From Celeribacter baekdonensis (GTDB taxonomy: Bacteria; Pseudomonadota; Alphaproteobacteria; Rhodobacterales; Rhodobacteraceae): a stretch of DNA of 64,000 nt. The number at the start of each line of letters is the position of its first letter. Position 1 is the stretch's first letter. This document shows, one piece after another, positions 45,456 to 56,327 of this stretch. The notes beneath the pieces were generated by a model. The model was not told where the DNA came from, made no database searches, and was given only the letters and a program-made list of their open reading frames with translations. The stretch lies in contig NZ_FNBL01000001.1 in the NCBI RefSeq assembly GCF_900102315.1, forward strand, positions 447,841 to 511,840, in the 5' to 3' direction. The position numbers and the translations under genes were made by a program.

Positions 45456-47266
45456 TCACTGGTCTCCTGTGTCCTATCTATACGCGCCGGGATCAACTCG
45501 ATGGTAAAGATCGCGCCCGAAATCGCCCCCTTGGGAGACTGACCGTCTTTGGCGCGGTTTGCACCGCGAATACGCCCGCCAAAGGATTGGATCAAGCCGT
45601 AAGAAATCGACAGGCCCAGGCCCATGCCCTCGGACGCGCCAACCTCTTTGGTGGTGTAGAACGGATCAAAGATTTTGTCCGGCTCGGCGATGCCCGGCCC
45701 GGTGTCGGCCACGGTCAGCCGGGTGGGTGTACCCCCCTCCTGGCCCGCAAATATGCGAATCTCGATCCGTTTATCAGGACTGTCCGACATCGCGTCCACC
45801 GCATTGGACAACAGGTTCATCACCACCTGTTGGAGCCGCACCTCGCCGCCACGCACCCAGACCGGTTCCCCCGGCGTCCAGTCCAAAGTGACCCCCGCCC
45901 GCGCGACCTTGCCCATGGTCATTTCCAAGGCTGCCTCAACCACTGCGGTCAGTTCGACATTGGTGATGGTCTCGGATTCTTGCCGGGCAAAGGCGCGCAG
46001 GTTTTTGATGATCCGGCCCATGCGGCGCGCGAGTTCGGAAATCCGGCCCAGATTTTCCGCCGCCTTGGCCGCATTGTCGCGCTCTAAAAATGCCTGTGCA
46101 TTCTCGGCAAAGGACCGGATCGCCATCAGCGGCTGGTTCAATTCGTGGCTGATCCCTGCCGACATTTCGCCCAAGGCCGAAAGTTTCCCGGCCTGCACCA
46201 AATCGGCTTGGACGCGTTTGAGGCGGGCTTCGGCCTCAAGCCGTTCTGTGACCTCTCGGGTCAGGTCGCGGTTGGCAATTTCTAGGGCTTGGGTGCGGGT
46301 CGCCACGCGGGCCTCCAACCGTGTGTTGGCCTCGGCCAAGGTGCGTCTGCGTTCGCGGGCGAAAAACCAAAACGTCGCAAAGACCAAAGCCAGCGCCGCC
46401 GCCATCCCGGCCTGAAGGCTTGAGAGCGCGATCACCGGTTTGAGATCCATCAGCAATTCGGCCTCCAAGCCGATGACAGGCAAGGGCCGGGTGATGTGCA
46501 GCGCGGGCGAGGGAATATAGGGCCCGGCCTCATGCATCCAAAGATCATGGCCCGAAATCTGACGGCGCGCGGTGACCGGCATCGGCCCGGCCAAGCCGCC
46601 ACGCAGCACCAATTCGGAGCGGTTGGAGACGAAGACCACGCCATAGTCATCGGTGAAATAAATCGCCGAGGGTTCCGTCGGCCAGCCCCATTCCAACAGG
46701 CCGATGTTGACGTTGACGATCACGGCGGCGCGGGCCGGGCCACCCGGATCAAACACCGGGGCGGCGAACACATAACGGCGCTGCTGGTCTGTATCGACAA
46801 AATGCGCCACGCCCAAAGCCCCGCTCATGGCACGGTTAAAGGCGGCTTGGGCCCCTTTGGGCAGGGTCTGTTCGCCCGCCGCAGCCAGAACAGTGCCATC
46901 GCGGGCCACCAACATCAGTGAATGCGCACCGGTTTTATCGGCCAGATTTTGCAACACATTGGTGGTGGCGCGGGCGACGTCCGCAGATTGATCGGGGCTG
47001 AGCGCGCGCGCCCAAACAGTGGGGTGATCCGACAGGAACACTGCCAATTCGCGATAGCGTTGTAACCCGGTGGTCAACCGATCAGAGGCCAAGGCCAAAT
47101 CAGATGCGCCCCGTGCAGACGCCTGATCCAATCCCGCCCGAAAACTCAAGCCAAAGACCAAAAGCCCAAAGGCTACGACAGCGACAAACATCCCCAACGC
47201 CAAAGACAGGCGGGGGTGGGCCGGGGGGGTGGCCGGATCAAGGGCTGGGCTGGGCTCTGTGGTCAT
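45452..47266 (-). CDS. dctB: DctB-like sensor histidine kinase
   Basis: 604 residues: a cytoplasmic tail, one membrane span (about 17-40), a periplasmic double-Cache-type sensor (about 45-280) and a second span near 295. The coiled linker (ARLEARVATRTQALEIANRDL) leads to a histidine kinase with GEMSAGISHELNQPLMAIRSFAENA (phospho-His), MNLLSNAVDAM (N box), DTGPGIAEP (G1) and GMGLGLSISYGL (G2). DctB senses C4-dicarboxylates. Its stop overlaps the dctD start. ATG 47266 was selected because the upstream extension has no homology or membrane pattern; P450 is divergent from it. Confidence 0.92.
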   Translation of the reverse strand: MTTEPSPALDPATPPAHPRLSLALGMFVAVVAFGLLVFGLSFRAGLDQASARGASDLALASDRLTTGLQRYRELAVFLSDHPTVWARALSPDQSADVARATTNVLQNLADKTGAHSLMLVARDGTVLAAAGEQTLPKGAQAAFNRAMSGALGVAHFVDTDQQRRYVFAAPVFDPGGPARAAVIVNVNIGLLEWGWPTEPSAIYFTDDYGVVFVSNRSELVLRGGLAGPMPVTARRQISGHDLWMHEAGPYIPSPALHITRPLPVIGLEAELLMDLKPVIALSSLQAGMAAALALVFATFWFFARERRRTLAEANTRLEARVATRTQALEIANRDLTREVTERLEAEARLKRVQADLVQAGKLSALGEMSAGISHELNQPLMAIRSFAENAQAFLERDNAAKAAENLGRISELARRMGRIIKNLRAFARQESETITNVELTAVVEAALEMTMGKVARAGVTLDWTPGEPVWVRGGEVRLQQVVMNLLSNAVDAMSDSPDKRIEIRIFAGQEGGTPTRLTVADTGPGIAEPDKIFDPFYTTKEVGASEGMGLGLSISYGLIQSFGGRIRGANRAKDGQSPKGAISGAIFTIELIPARIDRTQETSE

Positions 47267-47373
47267 CTTGGCCGAGAGTAGAAAACCTGTCTTGCAAAGG
47301 AAAGCGGTTCCCGACAAGTTCGCGGCATGAAAAACAGATCACGAAAACACAGAAGAATGAAAAAACACAGCCA

Positions 47374-48558
47374 ATGAAAAAACTCAGCTGCGCCCCCACC
47401 GATCCCGGTTTTGTCCAAAACCCTTATCCGTTTTACGATCAACTGCGTGAGGCGGGTCGCATGGTGTGGTGGGAAGACTTGGGCCTTCCGGTGATTGCAG
47501 GTTATGACGGCGTGTCAATGGCGCTGCGTGACGCGCGGTTTGGCCGCGAGGCGCCAAGCGGGTTTGAACCCGACATCCCGGCGCATCTGCGCCCGTTTTA
47601 TGACATCGAAGACCATTCGATGTTGGAGCTTGAGGGCGATCGGCACAAGCGGTTGCGGGGGCTGGTGCTGCGGGCGTTTACGTCGCGGCGGATCAAGGGC
47701 TTGGTGCCCGATCTGGAAGAGATCACCAATGATTTGATTGACCACTTCCCGCAAGACGCGGATTTTGATCTTTTGCCCCTGTTTTGCAAGATGGTGCCAG
47801 TGCGGATTATTTGTCGGCTTTTGGGCGTGCCCGAGGCAATGAGCGAACAGCTTTTGGCCTGGTCCAACGCCATGGTCGCGGTCTACACGCCGGGGCGCAC
47901 GATTGAGATCGAGAGGGCGGCAGCAACCGCCGCCACAGAGTTTGCCGCCTTTATGCGCGGCTATATTGACGAACGTCGCTCCTCCCCCGCCGATGATCTG
48001 ATCACCAGCCTGATTGCCGCAGAGGAAGAGGGGGAAAAACTCTCGACCGATGAGTTGATCACCACCTGCATTCTGTTGCTGAACGCCGGCCATGAGGCGA
48101 CGGTGCACAGCCTTGGCATCGCGGTGAAGACGCTTTTGGAGCAGAACACACCGCGAGAGATGATCATGGACGCGCGCATCGACGGGGTGATCGAAGAGGT
48201 GATCCGCTTTGATCCGCCGCTACATCTGTTTCAGCGCTGGGTGTATGAGGACACCAGGTTTTTGGGCCAAGAGCTGAAACGTGGCGACAAGATCGGGCTT
48301 TTGCTCGGCGCTGCGGGGCGTGATGATGACGCATGGGACGATCCGAATGTGTTTGATCCGACCCGTCCGGTGAAACAAAACATGGCCTTTGGCGCCGGTC
48401 TCCATTTTTGCGTCGGCGCGCCTTTGGCGCGGCTTGAACTGCGGGTGGCCTTGCCGATCCTGTTTGCCCGCTGTCCCAACCTGCGCCTGACGGAACCGCC
48501 GCGCTATGCACCGACCTGGCATTTTCATGGGCTGGAGCGGCTCATGGTGCGAACCTGA
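47374..48558 (+). CDS. Cytochrome P450
   Basis: 394 residues, soluble bacterial class. The I-helix oxygen motif is [11 protein letters not shown], the K-helix ExxR is EEVIRFDPP, and the heme-binding loop [17 protein letters not shown] has Cys346 as the thiolate ligand. A WxxxR-type helix and HxxxR-like [10 protein letters not shown], which binds a heme propionate, are present. It resembles CYP families of marine alphaproteobacteria with terpenoid or fatty-acid substrates, but the substrate is unknown. No ferredoxin or reductase gene is adjacent. It is divergent from dctB and ends 52 bp before trpC, which may be read from its transcript. Confidence 0.93.
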   Translation: MKKLSCAPTDPGFVQNPYPFYDQLREAGRMVWWEDLGLPVIAGYDGVSMALRDARFGREAPSGFEPDIPAHLRPFYDIEDHSMLELEGDRHKRLRGLVLRAFTSRRIKGLVPDLEEITNDLIDHFPQDADFDLLPLFCKMVPVRIICRLLGVPEAMSEQLLAWSNAMVAVYTPGRTIEIERAAATAATEFAAFMRGYIDERRSSPADDLITSLIAAEEEGEKLSTDELITTCILLLNAGHEATVHSLGIAVKTLLEQNTPREMIMDARIDGVIEEVIRFDPPLHLFQRWVYEDTRFLGQELKRGDKIGLLLGAAGRDDDAWDDPNVFDPTRPVKQNMAFGAGLHFCVGAPLARLELRVALPILFARCPNLRLTEPPRYAPTWHFHGLERLMVRT

Positions 48559-48610
48559 TGGCACGTTTGACATCTTTCCTTTGACCCCAACCCAAGGTAT
48601 TCCAAGCCCC

Positions 48611-49417
48611 ATGGCAACCGTACTCGATAAAATCAAAGCCTATAAACTCGAAGAAGTGGCTGCGGCGAAAACCGCCGTGCCGCTCCCGGAGTTGGAGGCG
48701 ACAGCCAAGGCCCAAAGCCCCGTGCGCGGCTTTGGCTTGGCGTTACAACAGGCCGCGACGACCGGCTATGGGTTGATCGCGGAGGTCAAAAAGGCCTCCC
48801 CCTCCAAGGGCTTGATCCGGCCGGATTTCGATCCGCCCAGCATCGCCCGCGCCTATGAGGCGGGCGGCGCAACCTGTCTGTCGGTGCTGACCGACACGCC
48901 GTCCTTCCAAGGCGCACCGGAGTTTTTGGTGCAAGCGCGCGCGGCGGTGTCCCTGCCCGTCTTGCGCAAGGATTTCATGTATGACCCGTATCAGATCACC
49001 GAGGCTCGGGCTTGGGGGGCAGATGCGATCCTGATCATCATGGCCTCCGTGTCTGACGCACAAGCGGTTGAGTTGGAAGACGCGGCCTTTGCCTGGGGCA
49101 TGGATGTGTTGGTCGAGGTGCATGACGCCGAGGAATTGGAACGGGCACAAGTGTTGAAATCGCCGCTTTTGGGCATCAACAACCGCAATCTCAAGACCTT
49201 TGAAACCACGCTGGACACCACCCGCACCCTCTCCAAACTCGCCCCTCCCGAACGCACACTGGTTTGCGAAAGCGGGCTGTTCACGCCCGAGGATCTGGCC
49301 GATATGGCCGGTTTTGGCGCGCGCTGTTTCCTCATTGGCGAAAGCCTAATGCGGCAAGAGGATGTCGAGGCCGCAACCCGCGCGCTTTTGGCGAACCCTG
49401 CCCCAGCCAAGCTGTAA
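48611..49417 (+). CDS. trpC: Indole-3-glycerol phosphate synthase
   Basis: 268 residues, TIM barrel. The pattern [20 protein letters not shown] is the usual start. Catalytic Lys in [13 protein letters not shown], Lys in [19 protein letters not shown], Glu of [22 protein letters not shown] and SESGL-like CESGLF complete the site. It closes the indole ring of tryptophan. It is followed by moaC after 11 bp. A consensus -35-like TTGACA lies at 48567-48572, without a good -10, so an own promoter is unproven. Confidence 0.95.
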   Translation: MATVLDKIKAYKLEEVAAAKTAVPLPELEATAKAQSPVRGFGLALQQAATTGYGLIAEVKKASPSKGLIRPDFDPPSIARAYEAGGATCLSVLTDTPSFQGAPEFLVQARAAVSLPVLRKDFMYDPYQITEARAWGADAILIIMASVSDAQAVELEDAAFAWGMDVLVEVHDAEELERAQVLKSPLLGINNRNLKTFETTLDTTRTLSKLAPPERTLVCESGLFTPEDLADMAGFGARCFLIGESLMRQEDVEAATRALLANPAPAKL

Positions 49418-49428
49418 CGGAGGCTCCC

Positions 49429-49908
49429 ATGGCCGATCTCACCCATTTCGACGACGGCGGCAACGCCCATATGGTCGATGTCTCCGGCAAGGCGGTGACC
49501 GACCGTTTGGCCGTGGCGGAGTCTTCGATCACGATGACGCCTGAGACGCTGGCCTTGGTCACGCAGGGCACGGCGAAAAAGGGCGATGTGTTGGGCGTGG
49601 CGCGGCTGGCGGGCATTATGGGGGCGAAAAAGACCGCTGATCTGATCCCTTTGTGCCATCCTTTGCCGATCACCAAAGTGACCTTGGATTTGGAACCGGA
49701 CGAGACCCTGCCCGGCGTGCGCATCCGCGCCACGGTGAAGACCTCGGGGCAAACCGGCGTCGAGATGGAGGCGCTGACCGCCGCCTCGATTGCCGCCCTG
49801 ACCATTTACGACATGCTCAAAGCCGCTGAAAAAGGCATGGAAATCGGGCCAACTCGATTGCTGCGCAAAGAGGGTGGAAAATCCGGGATGTATGAGGCAG
49901 ATCAATGA
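49429..49908 (+). CDS. moaC: Cyclic pyranopterin monophosphate synthase
   Basis: 159 residues. The MoaC hallmarks are [52 protein letters not shown] (active-site His), and [21 protein letters not shown] with KAAEKGMEI. It converts 3',8-cH2GTP to cyclic pyranopterin monophosphate in molybdopterin synthesis. The start follows CGGAGG (49418-49423). Coupled to moeA by an ATGA overlap. Confidence 0.96.
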   Translation: MADLTHFDDGGNAHMVDVSGKAVTDRLAVAESSITMTPETLALVTQGTAKKGDVLGVARLAGIMGAKKTADLIPLCHPLPITKVTLDLEPDETLPGVRIRATVKTSGQTGVEMEALTAASIAALTIYDMLKAAEKGMEIGPTRLLRKEGGKSGMYEADQ

Positions 49909-51077
49909 TTTCTGTCGCGGACGCGCTTGAAAAGGTCTTCGCGCTTTGTACCCCGCTTGATGTGGAAACCGTGCCCCTGCGCCGCGCCCATGGCCGGGTC
50001 TTGGCCAAGGATGCCGTGGCCAAACGCGACCAGCCGCCCTTTGCCTCTTCGGCGATGGATGGCTACGGGGTTTTGGACCTTGATGTGCCTGTGGGGATGC
50101 AATTCACCGTTATCGGTGAATCCGCCGCAGGCCACGGGTTTGACGGCACTTTGTCCAAAGGGGATGCCGTGCGCATCTTCACCGGCGCACCTGTGCCAGA
50201 GGGCATCACCCGCGTGATCATCCAAGAGGACGTGACCCGCGAGGGCGATGTCATCACCGTCACCGAGACCTTGTCAGAGAACACCAACATCCGCCCCCTT
50301 GGCGGCGATTTCCGCGTCGGCGACATCGTCTCCGCCCCCCGTCGCCTGAGTGCACAGGATGTGGCGCTTTTGGCCGCGATGAACATTCCCGAGGTCACGG
50401 TCAGCCGCCGCCCTGTCGTGGCGCTGATCGCGACCGGCGACGAATTGGTCATGCCGGGCGAGACGCCGGGACCGTCGCAAATCATCGCCTCCAATTCGTT
50501 TGGCTTGGCCGCGATGATCGAAGAGGCGGGCGGGATCGCGCGGATGTTGCCGATTGCACCCGACAATGAGACCGCGTTGCGCGCGACTTTCGAGTTGGCC
50601 CAAGGCGCGGATGTGATCGTCAGCATCGGCGGGGCCTCGGTGGGCGATCATGATTTGGTCGGCAAGGTCGCCACTGACATGGGCTTGGATCGGGCGTTTT
50701 ACAAAGTGGCGCTGCGGCCCGGCAAGCCTTTGATGGCGGGGCGTTTACAGGGCGCTGTGATGATCGGCCTGCCGGGCAATCCGGTGTCCTCTTTGGTGAC
50801 GGCCAAGCTGTTTTTGATCCCCGCACTCTGCGCGATGCAAGGCCTGCCCGCCGCCCCTGCCCCGCGTCATAAAGCCCCGCTTTTACAGGATATTTCCGCC
50901 AACGGCCCGCGGGCCCATTATATGCGGGCGCGGCTTGAGATGGGCGGCATTCGCCCCTTTGAGCGCCAAGACAGTTCTCTAATGTCGATCCTGTCCTCGG
51001 CCAATGTGCTTTTGGTCCGCCCGCCGCTTGACCCGGCGCGCATATGCGGAGAAATCGTCGACTATATTGCGCTCTGA
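49905..51077 (+). CDS. moeA: Molybdopterin molybdenumtransferase
   Basis: 390 residues. Domains are in the usual order: MoeA N-terminal domain, a beta-roll with [20 protein letters not shown], the molybdopterin-binding domain [23 protein letters not shown], and the MPT site [16 protein letters not shown], with a C-terminal barrel from about 315. It inserts molybdate into adenylylated molybdopterin. It is the last gene of trpC-moaC-moeA and ends about 150 bp before the SOS operator of lexA. Confidence 0.95.
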   Translation: MISVADALEKVFALCTPLDVETVPLRRAHGRVLAKDAVAKRDQPPFASSAMDGYGVLDLDVPVGMQFTVIGESAAGHGFDGTLSKGDAVRIFTGAPVPEGITRVIIQEDVTREGDVITVTETLSENTNIRPLGGDFRVGDIVSAPRRLSAQDVALLAAMNIPEVTVSRRPVVALIATGDELVMPGETPGPSQIIASNSFGLAAMIEEAGGIARMLPIAPDNETALRATFELAQGADVIVSIGGASVGDHDLVGKVATDMGLDRAFYKVALRPGKPLMAGRLQGAVMIGLPGNPVSSLVTAKLFLIPALCAMQGLPAAPAPRHKAPLLQDISANGPRAHYMRARLEMGGIRPFERQDSSLMSILSSANVLLVRPPLDPARICGEIVDYIAL

Positions 51078-51229
51078 ATCGCGTACCACATGTCACTTTG
51101 ACGCCTTTTCATAAAATTTTCCAAATCCACCGCACGTTTTAACTCCGAATTAACCAAGCTCCCGTCTTCTCTGCTCAACAGGTCCAAAACCTTGCGGTCC
51201 AAAAGGAGAGGAACGTTGACACATTTCGG

Positions 51230-51255
51230 GAACGACGGTAGAACATTGTCAGAAC
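51230..51255 (+). promoter_or_regulatory. Overlapping SOS boxes upstream of lexA
   Basis: Three GAAC units at 51230-51233, 51241-51244 and 51252-51255 are each separated by exactly 7 bp, giving two overlapping GAAC-N7-GAAC operators, the consensus of alphaproteobacterial LexA. The operator is about 220 bp before the lexA start. It indicates autoregulation of lexA, with possibly cooperative binding of two dimers. Confidence 0.88.
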
Positions 51256-51476
51256 ATGGTGCAAAACCCGTCTGGGGACTTGCGGACAATGGCGGACCTG
51301 TCGCCTTTGGACAAAAGGGTCAGAGTGGGCGTGATGACCGATCAATGATGCGGATTTCGGGCGCGATACCGTCCGTGCCGGTGCATTGGGTCAAAACGCT
51401 TTCGGGGGATGCCGTGACCCACGGCCCGATCCAGTCGGGACCAAACGATCCCGAACCGGGGAAGAGGACCGAGCAG

Positions 51477-52190
51477 ATGCTGACACGCAAACAACTCCAG
51501 CTGTTGGAATTTATCAACACGCGGATGCACAAGGACGGCGTACCACCCTCCTTTGATGAAATGAAAGAAGCGCTGGATCTGCGCTCGAAATCGGGCATTC
51601 ACCGCTTGATCACCGCTTTGGAAGAGCGCGGATTTATTCGCCGCCTCGCCCACCGCGCCCGCGCCATCGAGATTGTGAAACTGCCCGAATCCATGGGTGG
51701 TCCATCCACTGCACCAACCTCCGCCGGATTTTCACCGCGCGTGATCGACGGCGACCGCCCCAACAGCCCGCCGCCAAGCCATGCTTTGGATGTCGAGGTG
51801 GTCTCTGCGATCAACCTGCCGATCATGGGCAAAATTGCCGCGGGCGTGCCGATTGAAGCGGTCTCTGACGGGGCGATGAACGTGGCTGTGCCAGGGTCGA
51901 TGCTTTCGGGCCGCGGCAATCACTACGCGCTTGAAGTCAAAGGCGAATCCATGATTGAGGCCGGGATCAACCACGGCGACATTGTGGTCATCCGCGAGAC
52001 CTCAAATGCCAACAATGGCGACATCGTTGTGGCGATGGTCGAAGGCTATGAAACCACGCTCAAACGCTACAAGCGTCAAGGCGACATGGTGGCTTTGGAG
52101 GCGGCAAACCCGGCCTTTGAAACCCGCGTGCTGCCCGCCCATCAGGTTGAGGTACAGGGCAAGCTTGTGGGTCTGATCCGCAGCTATTGA
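51477..52190 (+). CDS. lexA: LexA repressor
   Basis: 237 residues. The winged helix is [45 protein letters not shown] (residues 1-45). The self-cleavage site Ala122-Gly123 is in [13 protein letters not shown], and the catalytic dyad Ser158 ([10 protein letters not shown]) and Lys196 ([10 protein letters not shown]) are both present. Under DNA damage RecA-stimulated cleavage releases the SOS regulon. The frame stays open for 95 codons upstream, but the family start is MLTRKQ; the extension would put coding sequence through the operator. In R. capsulatus, LexA also affects GTA production. Confidence 0.95.
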   Translation: MLTRKQLQLLEFINTRMHKDGVPPSFDEMKEALDLRSKSGIHRLITALEERGFIRRLAHRARAIEIVKLPESMGGPSTAPTSAGFSPRVIDGDRPNSPPPSHALDVEVVSAINLPIMGKIAAGVPIEAVSDGAMNVAVPGSMLSGRGNHYALEVKGESMIEAGINHGDIVVIRETSNANNGDIVVAMVEGYETTLKRYKRQGDMVALEAANPAFETRVLPAHQVEVQGKLVGLIRSY

Positions 52191-52202
52191 TCGCGCATTG
52201 CT

Positions 52203-52249
52203 TAAAGCGTTCCGCCTTTCCCTGTTTCAGGTGAAAGGGTGACGCTTTA
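52203..52249. repeat. REP-like palindromic element, copy 1
   Basis: A 47-bp imperfect palindrome: TAAAGCGT (52203-52210) at one end and its complement ACGCTTTA (52242-52249) at the other, with CCTTTC/GAAAGG internal pairing and a 3-base loop. It shares its ends and core with the elements at 57807-57852 and 57875-57921. It lies in the convergent gap between lexA and comEC. Confidence 0.75.
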
Positions 52250-52258
52250 GATGTGAAG

Positions 52259-52293
52259 CCGCCGCCAAAGGAACCTTTGGTGGCGGTTTTTTT
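52259..52293 (+). terminator. Intrinsic terminator of lexA
   Basis: The 13-bp stem CCGCCGCCAAAGG (52259-52271) pairs with CCTTTGGTGGCGG (52274-52286, one G-T pair), followed by seven T. Confidence 0.92.
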
Positions 52294-52331
52294 GTGATTT
52301 CGTTTCCGTCATGTTTTTCGTTTCCGTCAGC

Positions 52332-54482
52332 TTAGTGCCTGTTCGCCAAACGCACCGCATCGGGGGTGAACCGTGTTCCCAAAACCATGGGCGGCAATGC
52401 ATCGCGCGCCTCTCGCGCCTCGCCCGCGCGTGGCCCACGCAAGGCGGGCGTGTTCCACAGACGCACACCGGAGGTGGCATAGGCCGTGCGCATCTCCACC
52501 GTATCGCCCCGAGGCGCGAGCGCCAAAGCACCGCTTTGACGGAGGAAACCAACATCAATCAACAGACAGCCCTCCGGCACCGCCTCCTCCCAAAGCTGAT
52601 TGACCACCACGAAATCATGGCTGGCGCAGGCCGTGCGCGTGGCCTCCTGCCACCCCCGTCCGCTGACATGGGCAATGCGCAGGCCAGACAGGTCCAAAAC
52701 CGGCATGTCGCGAGCGGCGGCCGTGATTTGATCGGCAAAATCGCCGTCATTTTCCAACCAGACGGAGGCGACAAACCCGGCCCCTTTGGCTTTGTTCAGC
52801 ACCCGCCCCTCAGCCCCCATCCGACCGACCAAACTGCCATCATCCGAGATCAAAAGCGCGGGCCGATCCGCCATGGACCAAAGCACAAACCCGGCCAACA
52901 CCGGCAAGATGCCCAAAAGCTGGCCACGCCCACGCCAAAGGATAACAAAAATCCCGCCGATCGCGATGAGCGGCAAGGTCTCGGGCGGCGGGGCGGCAAG
53001 GTGACTGACCGCGCCGTCCCAGCCCGAGACCATATGGGCCACCGCCAAAATCCACCGGATGCCACCGCCCATAATGGCAAGGGCAAGGCCTTGCAGCCCC
53101 AAGGGCGTCAGCAGAAGTGCTAAAATGGCGGCGGGCATGATGACAGCGCCCATCATCGGCACGGAAATCACATTGGCCAACAGGCCGAAATCCGCGATGC
53201 GATTGAAATGCGCAGCAGCAACCGGAGCGGTGGCGATCCCCGCGACGGCAGAGGACAGAACGACCGTGGCGACCCCGCGCAGCCAATTGGGCCAGCCCGA
53301 CATCAACCGCAATCGACGCACGATGCTGAAGACCGCGACAAGGGCAGTTGTGGCGGCAAAAGACATTTGAAAGCCGGGTTCAGGCAGGACTTCGGGACGC
53401 AACACGAGGATCAAAAGGGCAGCAATGGCGACGGCGCGCAAAGAGATGGCTTGGCGGTCCAACAGCACGGCGACAAGCATGACTGCAACCATGACAAAGG
53501 CGCGTTCGGTGGCGACGTTGAAACCGGAGAGCGCGAGGTAAAACAGCCCTGCGGCCAATGCGCCGGAGGCGGCGATTTTCTTGAGCGGCCAGGTGAGTGC
53601 TGCGCCGGGGATCATGGCAAGACAGAGGCGCAGGGCAAAGAACACGGACCCGGTCAAAAGCCCCATATGCAGGCCGGAAATCGCCAAAAGATGCGACAGG
53701 TTGGCCCCGCGCAGGGCCTCGGCCGTGTCCAAAGTGATGCCGGATCGGTCGCCGGTGAGGATGGCGGCGGCGAAGGCGCCGGGTTGGCCGGGGATTTGGG
53801 ATTGGAGGGTAAAGGACAGGGTTTGGCGCAAACGATGGACCCAGAGCGTAAGCGAGCGATCGGTATCAGCGATGCGCAGCGCGGGCACGCGAGTGTAACC
53901 GACCGCGCCCAATTTGTCGAACCAGGCCATGCGTTGAAACTCGAACGCGCCGGGTTCAGAGGGGCCGGAGGGTGGCGACAAATGGGCGGTCAGTGCGAGG
54001 CGCATACCGGGTTCGGGGGCGACAAAGCTTTGGTCGCCATACAGCGAAATACGCACTTTATGCGGCGTGCGGTCCGGGGCAAAATTTCGCAACGTGACCT
54101 GATCCAAAGTCAGGCGCAGGGCGTCGGAGGCGGAGCGGTCGATATGGACCACCCGCCCCTCGACCGGGCCGTAATAGCGGAAGGTCAACACCGGCTCAGA
54201 GACCATATGGCTGCGCAACCCTGCCGCGAAAAAACCCATTGAAACCGTCAGCATCGCGATCAACAGAGGGGCTACGCGCGGCGGGGTTTTGATCAGGGCC
54301 AAAAGGCCCAGGATGACCCCGGCGAGGATCACGCCCAGCAGGGTGACCGAGGGCTCCAGAGGTTGGGCGAAAAACACGCCAATGCCGATGCCGAAACACA
54401 CCGGCAGCCAAAGGAAAAGCCGCCCGCGTTGCGCGTCGACGATATCGAGAGGGACCTGTGCAATGAGCGTGAAGAGGCGCAC
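52332..54482 (-). CDS. comEC: ComEC/Rec2 DNA-uptake channel protein
   Basis: 716 residues, many membrane spans. An N-terminal OB-like region (DUF4131, about 100-190) precedes the Competence domain with [39 protein letters not shown], the signature loop. The C-terminal part (about 520-716) has the length of the usual metallo-beta-lactamase-like extension, but shows no HxHxDH zinc motif, so any nuclease activity there is doubtful. ComEC conducts single-stranded DNA into the cytoplasm; in Rhodobacter capsulatus it is required by recipients of GTA. It converges on lexA. Confidence 0.92.
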   Translation of the reverse strand: MRLFTLIAQVPLDIVDAQRGRLFLWLPVCFGIGIGVFFAQPLEPSVTLLGVILAGVILGLLALIKTPPRVAPLLIAMLTVSMGFFAAGLRSHMVSEPVLTFRYYGPVEGRVVHIDRSASDALRLTLDQVTLRNFAPDRTPHKVRISLYGDQSFVAPEPGMRLALTAHLSPPSGPSEPGAFEFQRMAWFDKLGAVGYTRVPALRIADTDRSLTLWVHRLRQTLSFTLQSQIPGQPGAFAAAILTGDRSGITLDTAEALRGANLSHLLAISGLHMGLLTGSVFFALRLCLAMIPGAALTWPLKKIAASGALAAGLFYLALSGFNVATERAFVMVAVMLVAVLLDRQAISLRAVAIAALLILVLRPEVLPEPGFQMSFAATTALVAVFSIVRRLRLMSGWPNWLRGVATVVLSSAVAGIATAPVAAAHFNRIADFGLLANVISVPMMGAVIMPAAILALLLTPLGLQGLALAIMGGGIRWILAVAHMVSGWDGAVSHLAAPPPETLPLIAIGGIFVILWRGRGQLLGILPVLAGFVLWSMADRPALLISDDGSLVGRMGAEGRVLNKAKGAGFVASVWLENDGDFADQITAAARDMPVLDLSGLRIAHVSGRGWQEATRTACASHDFVVVNQLWEEAVPEGCLLIDVGFLRQSGALALAPRGDTVEMRTAYATSGVRLWNTPALRGPRAGEAREARDALPPMVLGTRFTPDAVRLANRH

Positions 54483-54573
54483 CCTTGTTTCCCTATCCCC
54501 GTTCCCTTATTCCGTGCTCAACACCTGTCTGCCATCATGGCGCAATCTTGGTTACCAAAGGGTTAATTCTCGC

Positions 54574-56031
54574 ATGTCCGCCACCTCTTCCGCATCCGCC
54601 AAAACCTCTCCTGTTGTTACCCGTATCGCCCCCTCGCCCACCGGCGACATGCATATCGGCACCGCCCGCACCGCGCTGTTCAACTGGTTGTTTGCGCGCG
54701 GCCATGGCGGCACGTTTTTGATGCGGATCGAGGACACGGATCGGGCGCGTTCGACGCCTGAGGCAACGCAGGGCATTTTGGACGGGATGGCTTGGCTGGG
54801 CTTGGACTATGATGGCGAAGCGGTGAGCCAATTCGAGCGGGCCGGGCGCCACGCCGAGGTCGCGCATCAGATGTTGGCGGCAGGCACCGCCTATAAATGT
54901 TTCGCCACCCAAGAGGAGATCGAAGCCTTTCGCGAGGCAGCACGGGCGACAGGCGCATCGACGCTCTACCGTAGCCCGTGGCGTGACGCCGACCCAAGCA
55001 CCTACCCCGATGCGCCCTATGTGATCCGCATGAAAGCCCCGCGCGAGGGCGTCACCGTGGTGCAAGACGCGGTGCAAGGCGAGGTCACGTTCAAGAACGA
55101 GTTGCTTGATGACATGATCGTGTTACGTTCGGATGGGACACCCACTTATATGTTGGCCGTGGTCGTGGATGATCACGACATGGGCGTGACCCATGTGATC
55201 CGTGGAGATGACCACCTGAGCAACGCTGCACGCCAAATGACGATCTATACTGCGATGGGCTGGCCCCTCCCGGTTTATGCCCATATCCCTTTGATTTTTG
55301 GGCCTGATGGCAAGAAAATGTCGAAACGCCACGGCGCGACCGGGGTCAAGGAATATCAGGCCATGGGTTACCCCGCCGCCGGGATGCGCAACTATTTGGC
55401 GCGGCTGGGGTGGAGCCATGGCGATGATGAGTTTTTCACCGATGCGCAGGCGCAAGAGTGGTTTGAACTGGATGGAATCAATAAGGCTCCGGCACGGTTT
55501 GACACCAAAAAACTTGAGAATATCTGTGGTCAACATCTTGCAGTGATGGAAGATGCCGAAATCTTGGGCGAAATCATCGGCTATCTTGCCGCCGCCGGTG
55601 AGACAAAATTGACGGATGCGCAGGAAACGCGGCTTTTGGCGTCTCTGCCGTTTCTCAAAGGCTCGGCAAAGACCTATCCACAACTCATTGAAAAAGCACG
55701 GTTTTCCTTGGTGGATCGGCCTGTTTCTATGGATGAAAAGGCGCAAAAACTGGTGGGCTCAGTATCCAACGGTATACTGGAAGAATTGACGCCGCACCTG
55801 CAAAGTGTTAGCTGGGAGCGCGACGCGTTGGAGGAGGCTGTCGGCCGCGTTATGGAGGCGCAAGAGATCGGGTTTGGCAAGGTGGCCGCACCTTTGAGAT
55901 CCGCCCTCGCTGGCCGCAGTGCAACCCCCAGCGTGCTTGATATGATGGTGGTTTTGGGCCGCGACGAAAGCCTCGCCCGGATCGCAGATTTTATGGCAAG
56001 TGAGCCCGAACAAACGGGCGGGACTGCTTGA
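54574..56031 (+). CDS. gltX: Glutamyl-tRNA synthetase
   Basis: 485 residues. Class I core: the HIGH-type motif [18 protein letters not shown], the ATP loop [15 protein letters not shown] (KMSKR) and the GluRS-type [10 protein letters not shown] region. The C-terminal anticodon-binding domain is complete, so it is GltX and not a GluQ-RS truncation. Many alphaproteobacteria have two gltX genes, one misacylating tRNA-Gln; this cannot be told here. Start ATG 54574 precedes [12 protein letters not shown] by 12 residues. It is divergent from comEC with 90 bp between. Confidence 0.95.
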   Translation: MSATSSASAKTSPVVTRIAPSPTGDMHIGTARTALFNWLFARGHGGTFLMRIEDTDRARSTPEATQGILDGMAWLGLDYDGEAVSQFERAGRHAEVAHQMLAAGTAYKCFATQEEIEAFREAARATGASTLYRSPWRDADPSTYPDAPYVIRMKAPREGVTVVQDAVQGEVTFKNELLDDMIVLRSDGTPTYMLAVVVDDHDMGVTHVIRGDDHLSNAARQMTIYTAMGWPLPVYAHIPLIFGPDGKKMSKRHGATGVKEYQAMGYPAAGMRNYLARLGWSHGDDEFFTDAQAQEWFELDGINKAPARFDTKKLENICGQHLAVMEDAEILGEIIGYLAAAGETKLTDAQETRLLASLPFLKGSAKTYPQLIEKARFSLVDRPVSMDEKAQKLVGSVSNGILEELTPHLQSVSWERDALEEAVGRVMEAQEIGFGKVAAPLRSALAGRSATPSVLDMMVVLGRDESLARIADFMASEPEQTGGTA

Positions 56032-56327
56032 TTTGGCCGAAAGACTGCCTGAGATCAGGGTCACTTCGGCATGTGGTGACCGAAACGTTTTGGTGACGGT
56101 CACATGAGATTTATGCCGAGGCTGGACAGGCTTCGGACGCCCATAGGGTAAGGCATCGCAAATATGCGCGCCCCTCGCCCACGGGATCGGAATTGGAACC
56201 AGATATGAGGTTCCCAAGCCAAGACGGTGCCCGAGAGCTTCTTGGGCGCTCGCCTGATCACCAACGGCCCTTTGGCGTCTGCAGGCAGCAGATCAAAAGG
56301 GCACCGTTGCCAACCGAAGGAACGACC

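Noticed and set aside
48559-48610. Promoter of trpC
   Set aside because: The TTGACA at 48567-48572 has no acceptable -10 sequence at 16-18 bp, so a promoter is not claimed.
51192-51476. In-frame 95-codon extension at the start of lexA
   Set aside because: LexA proteins of this group start MLTRKQ, and the extension would run through the SOS operator at 51230-51255.
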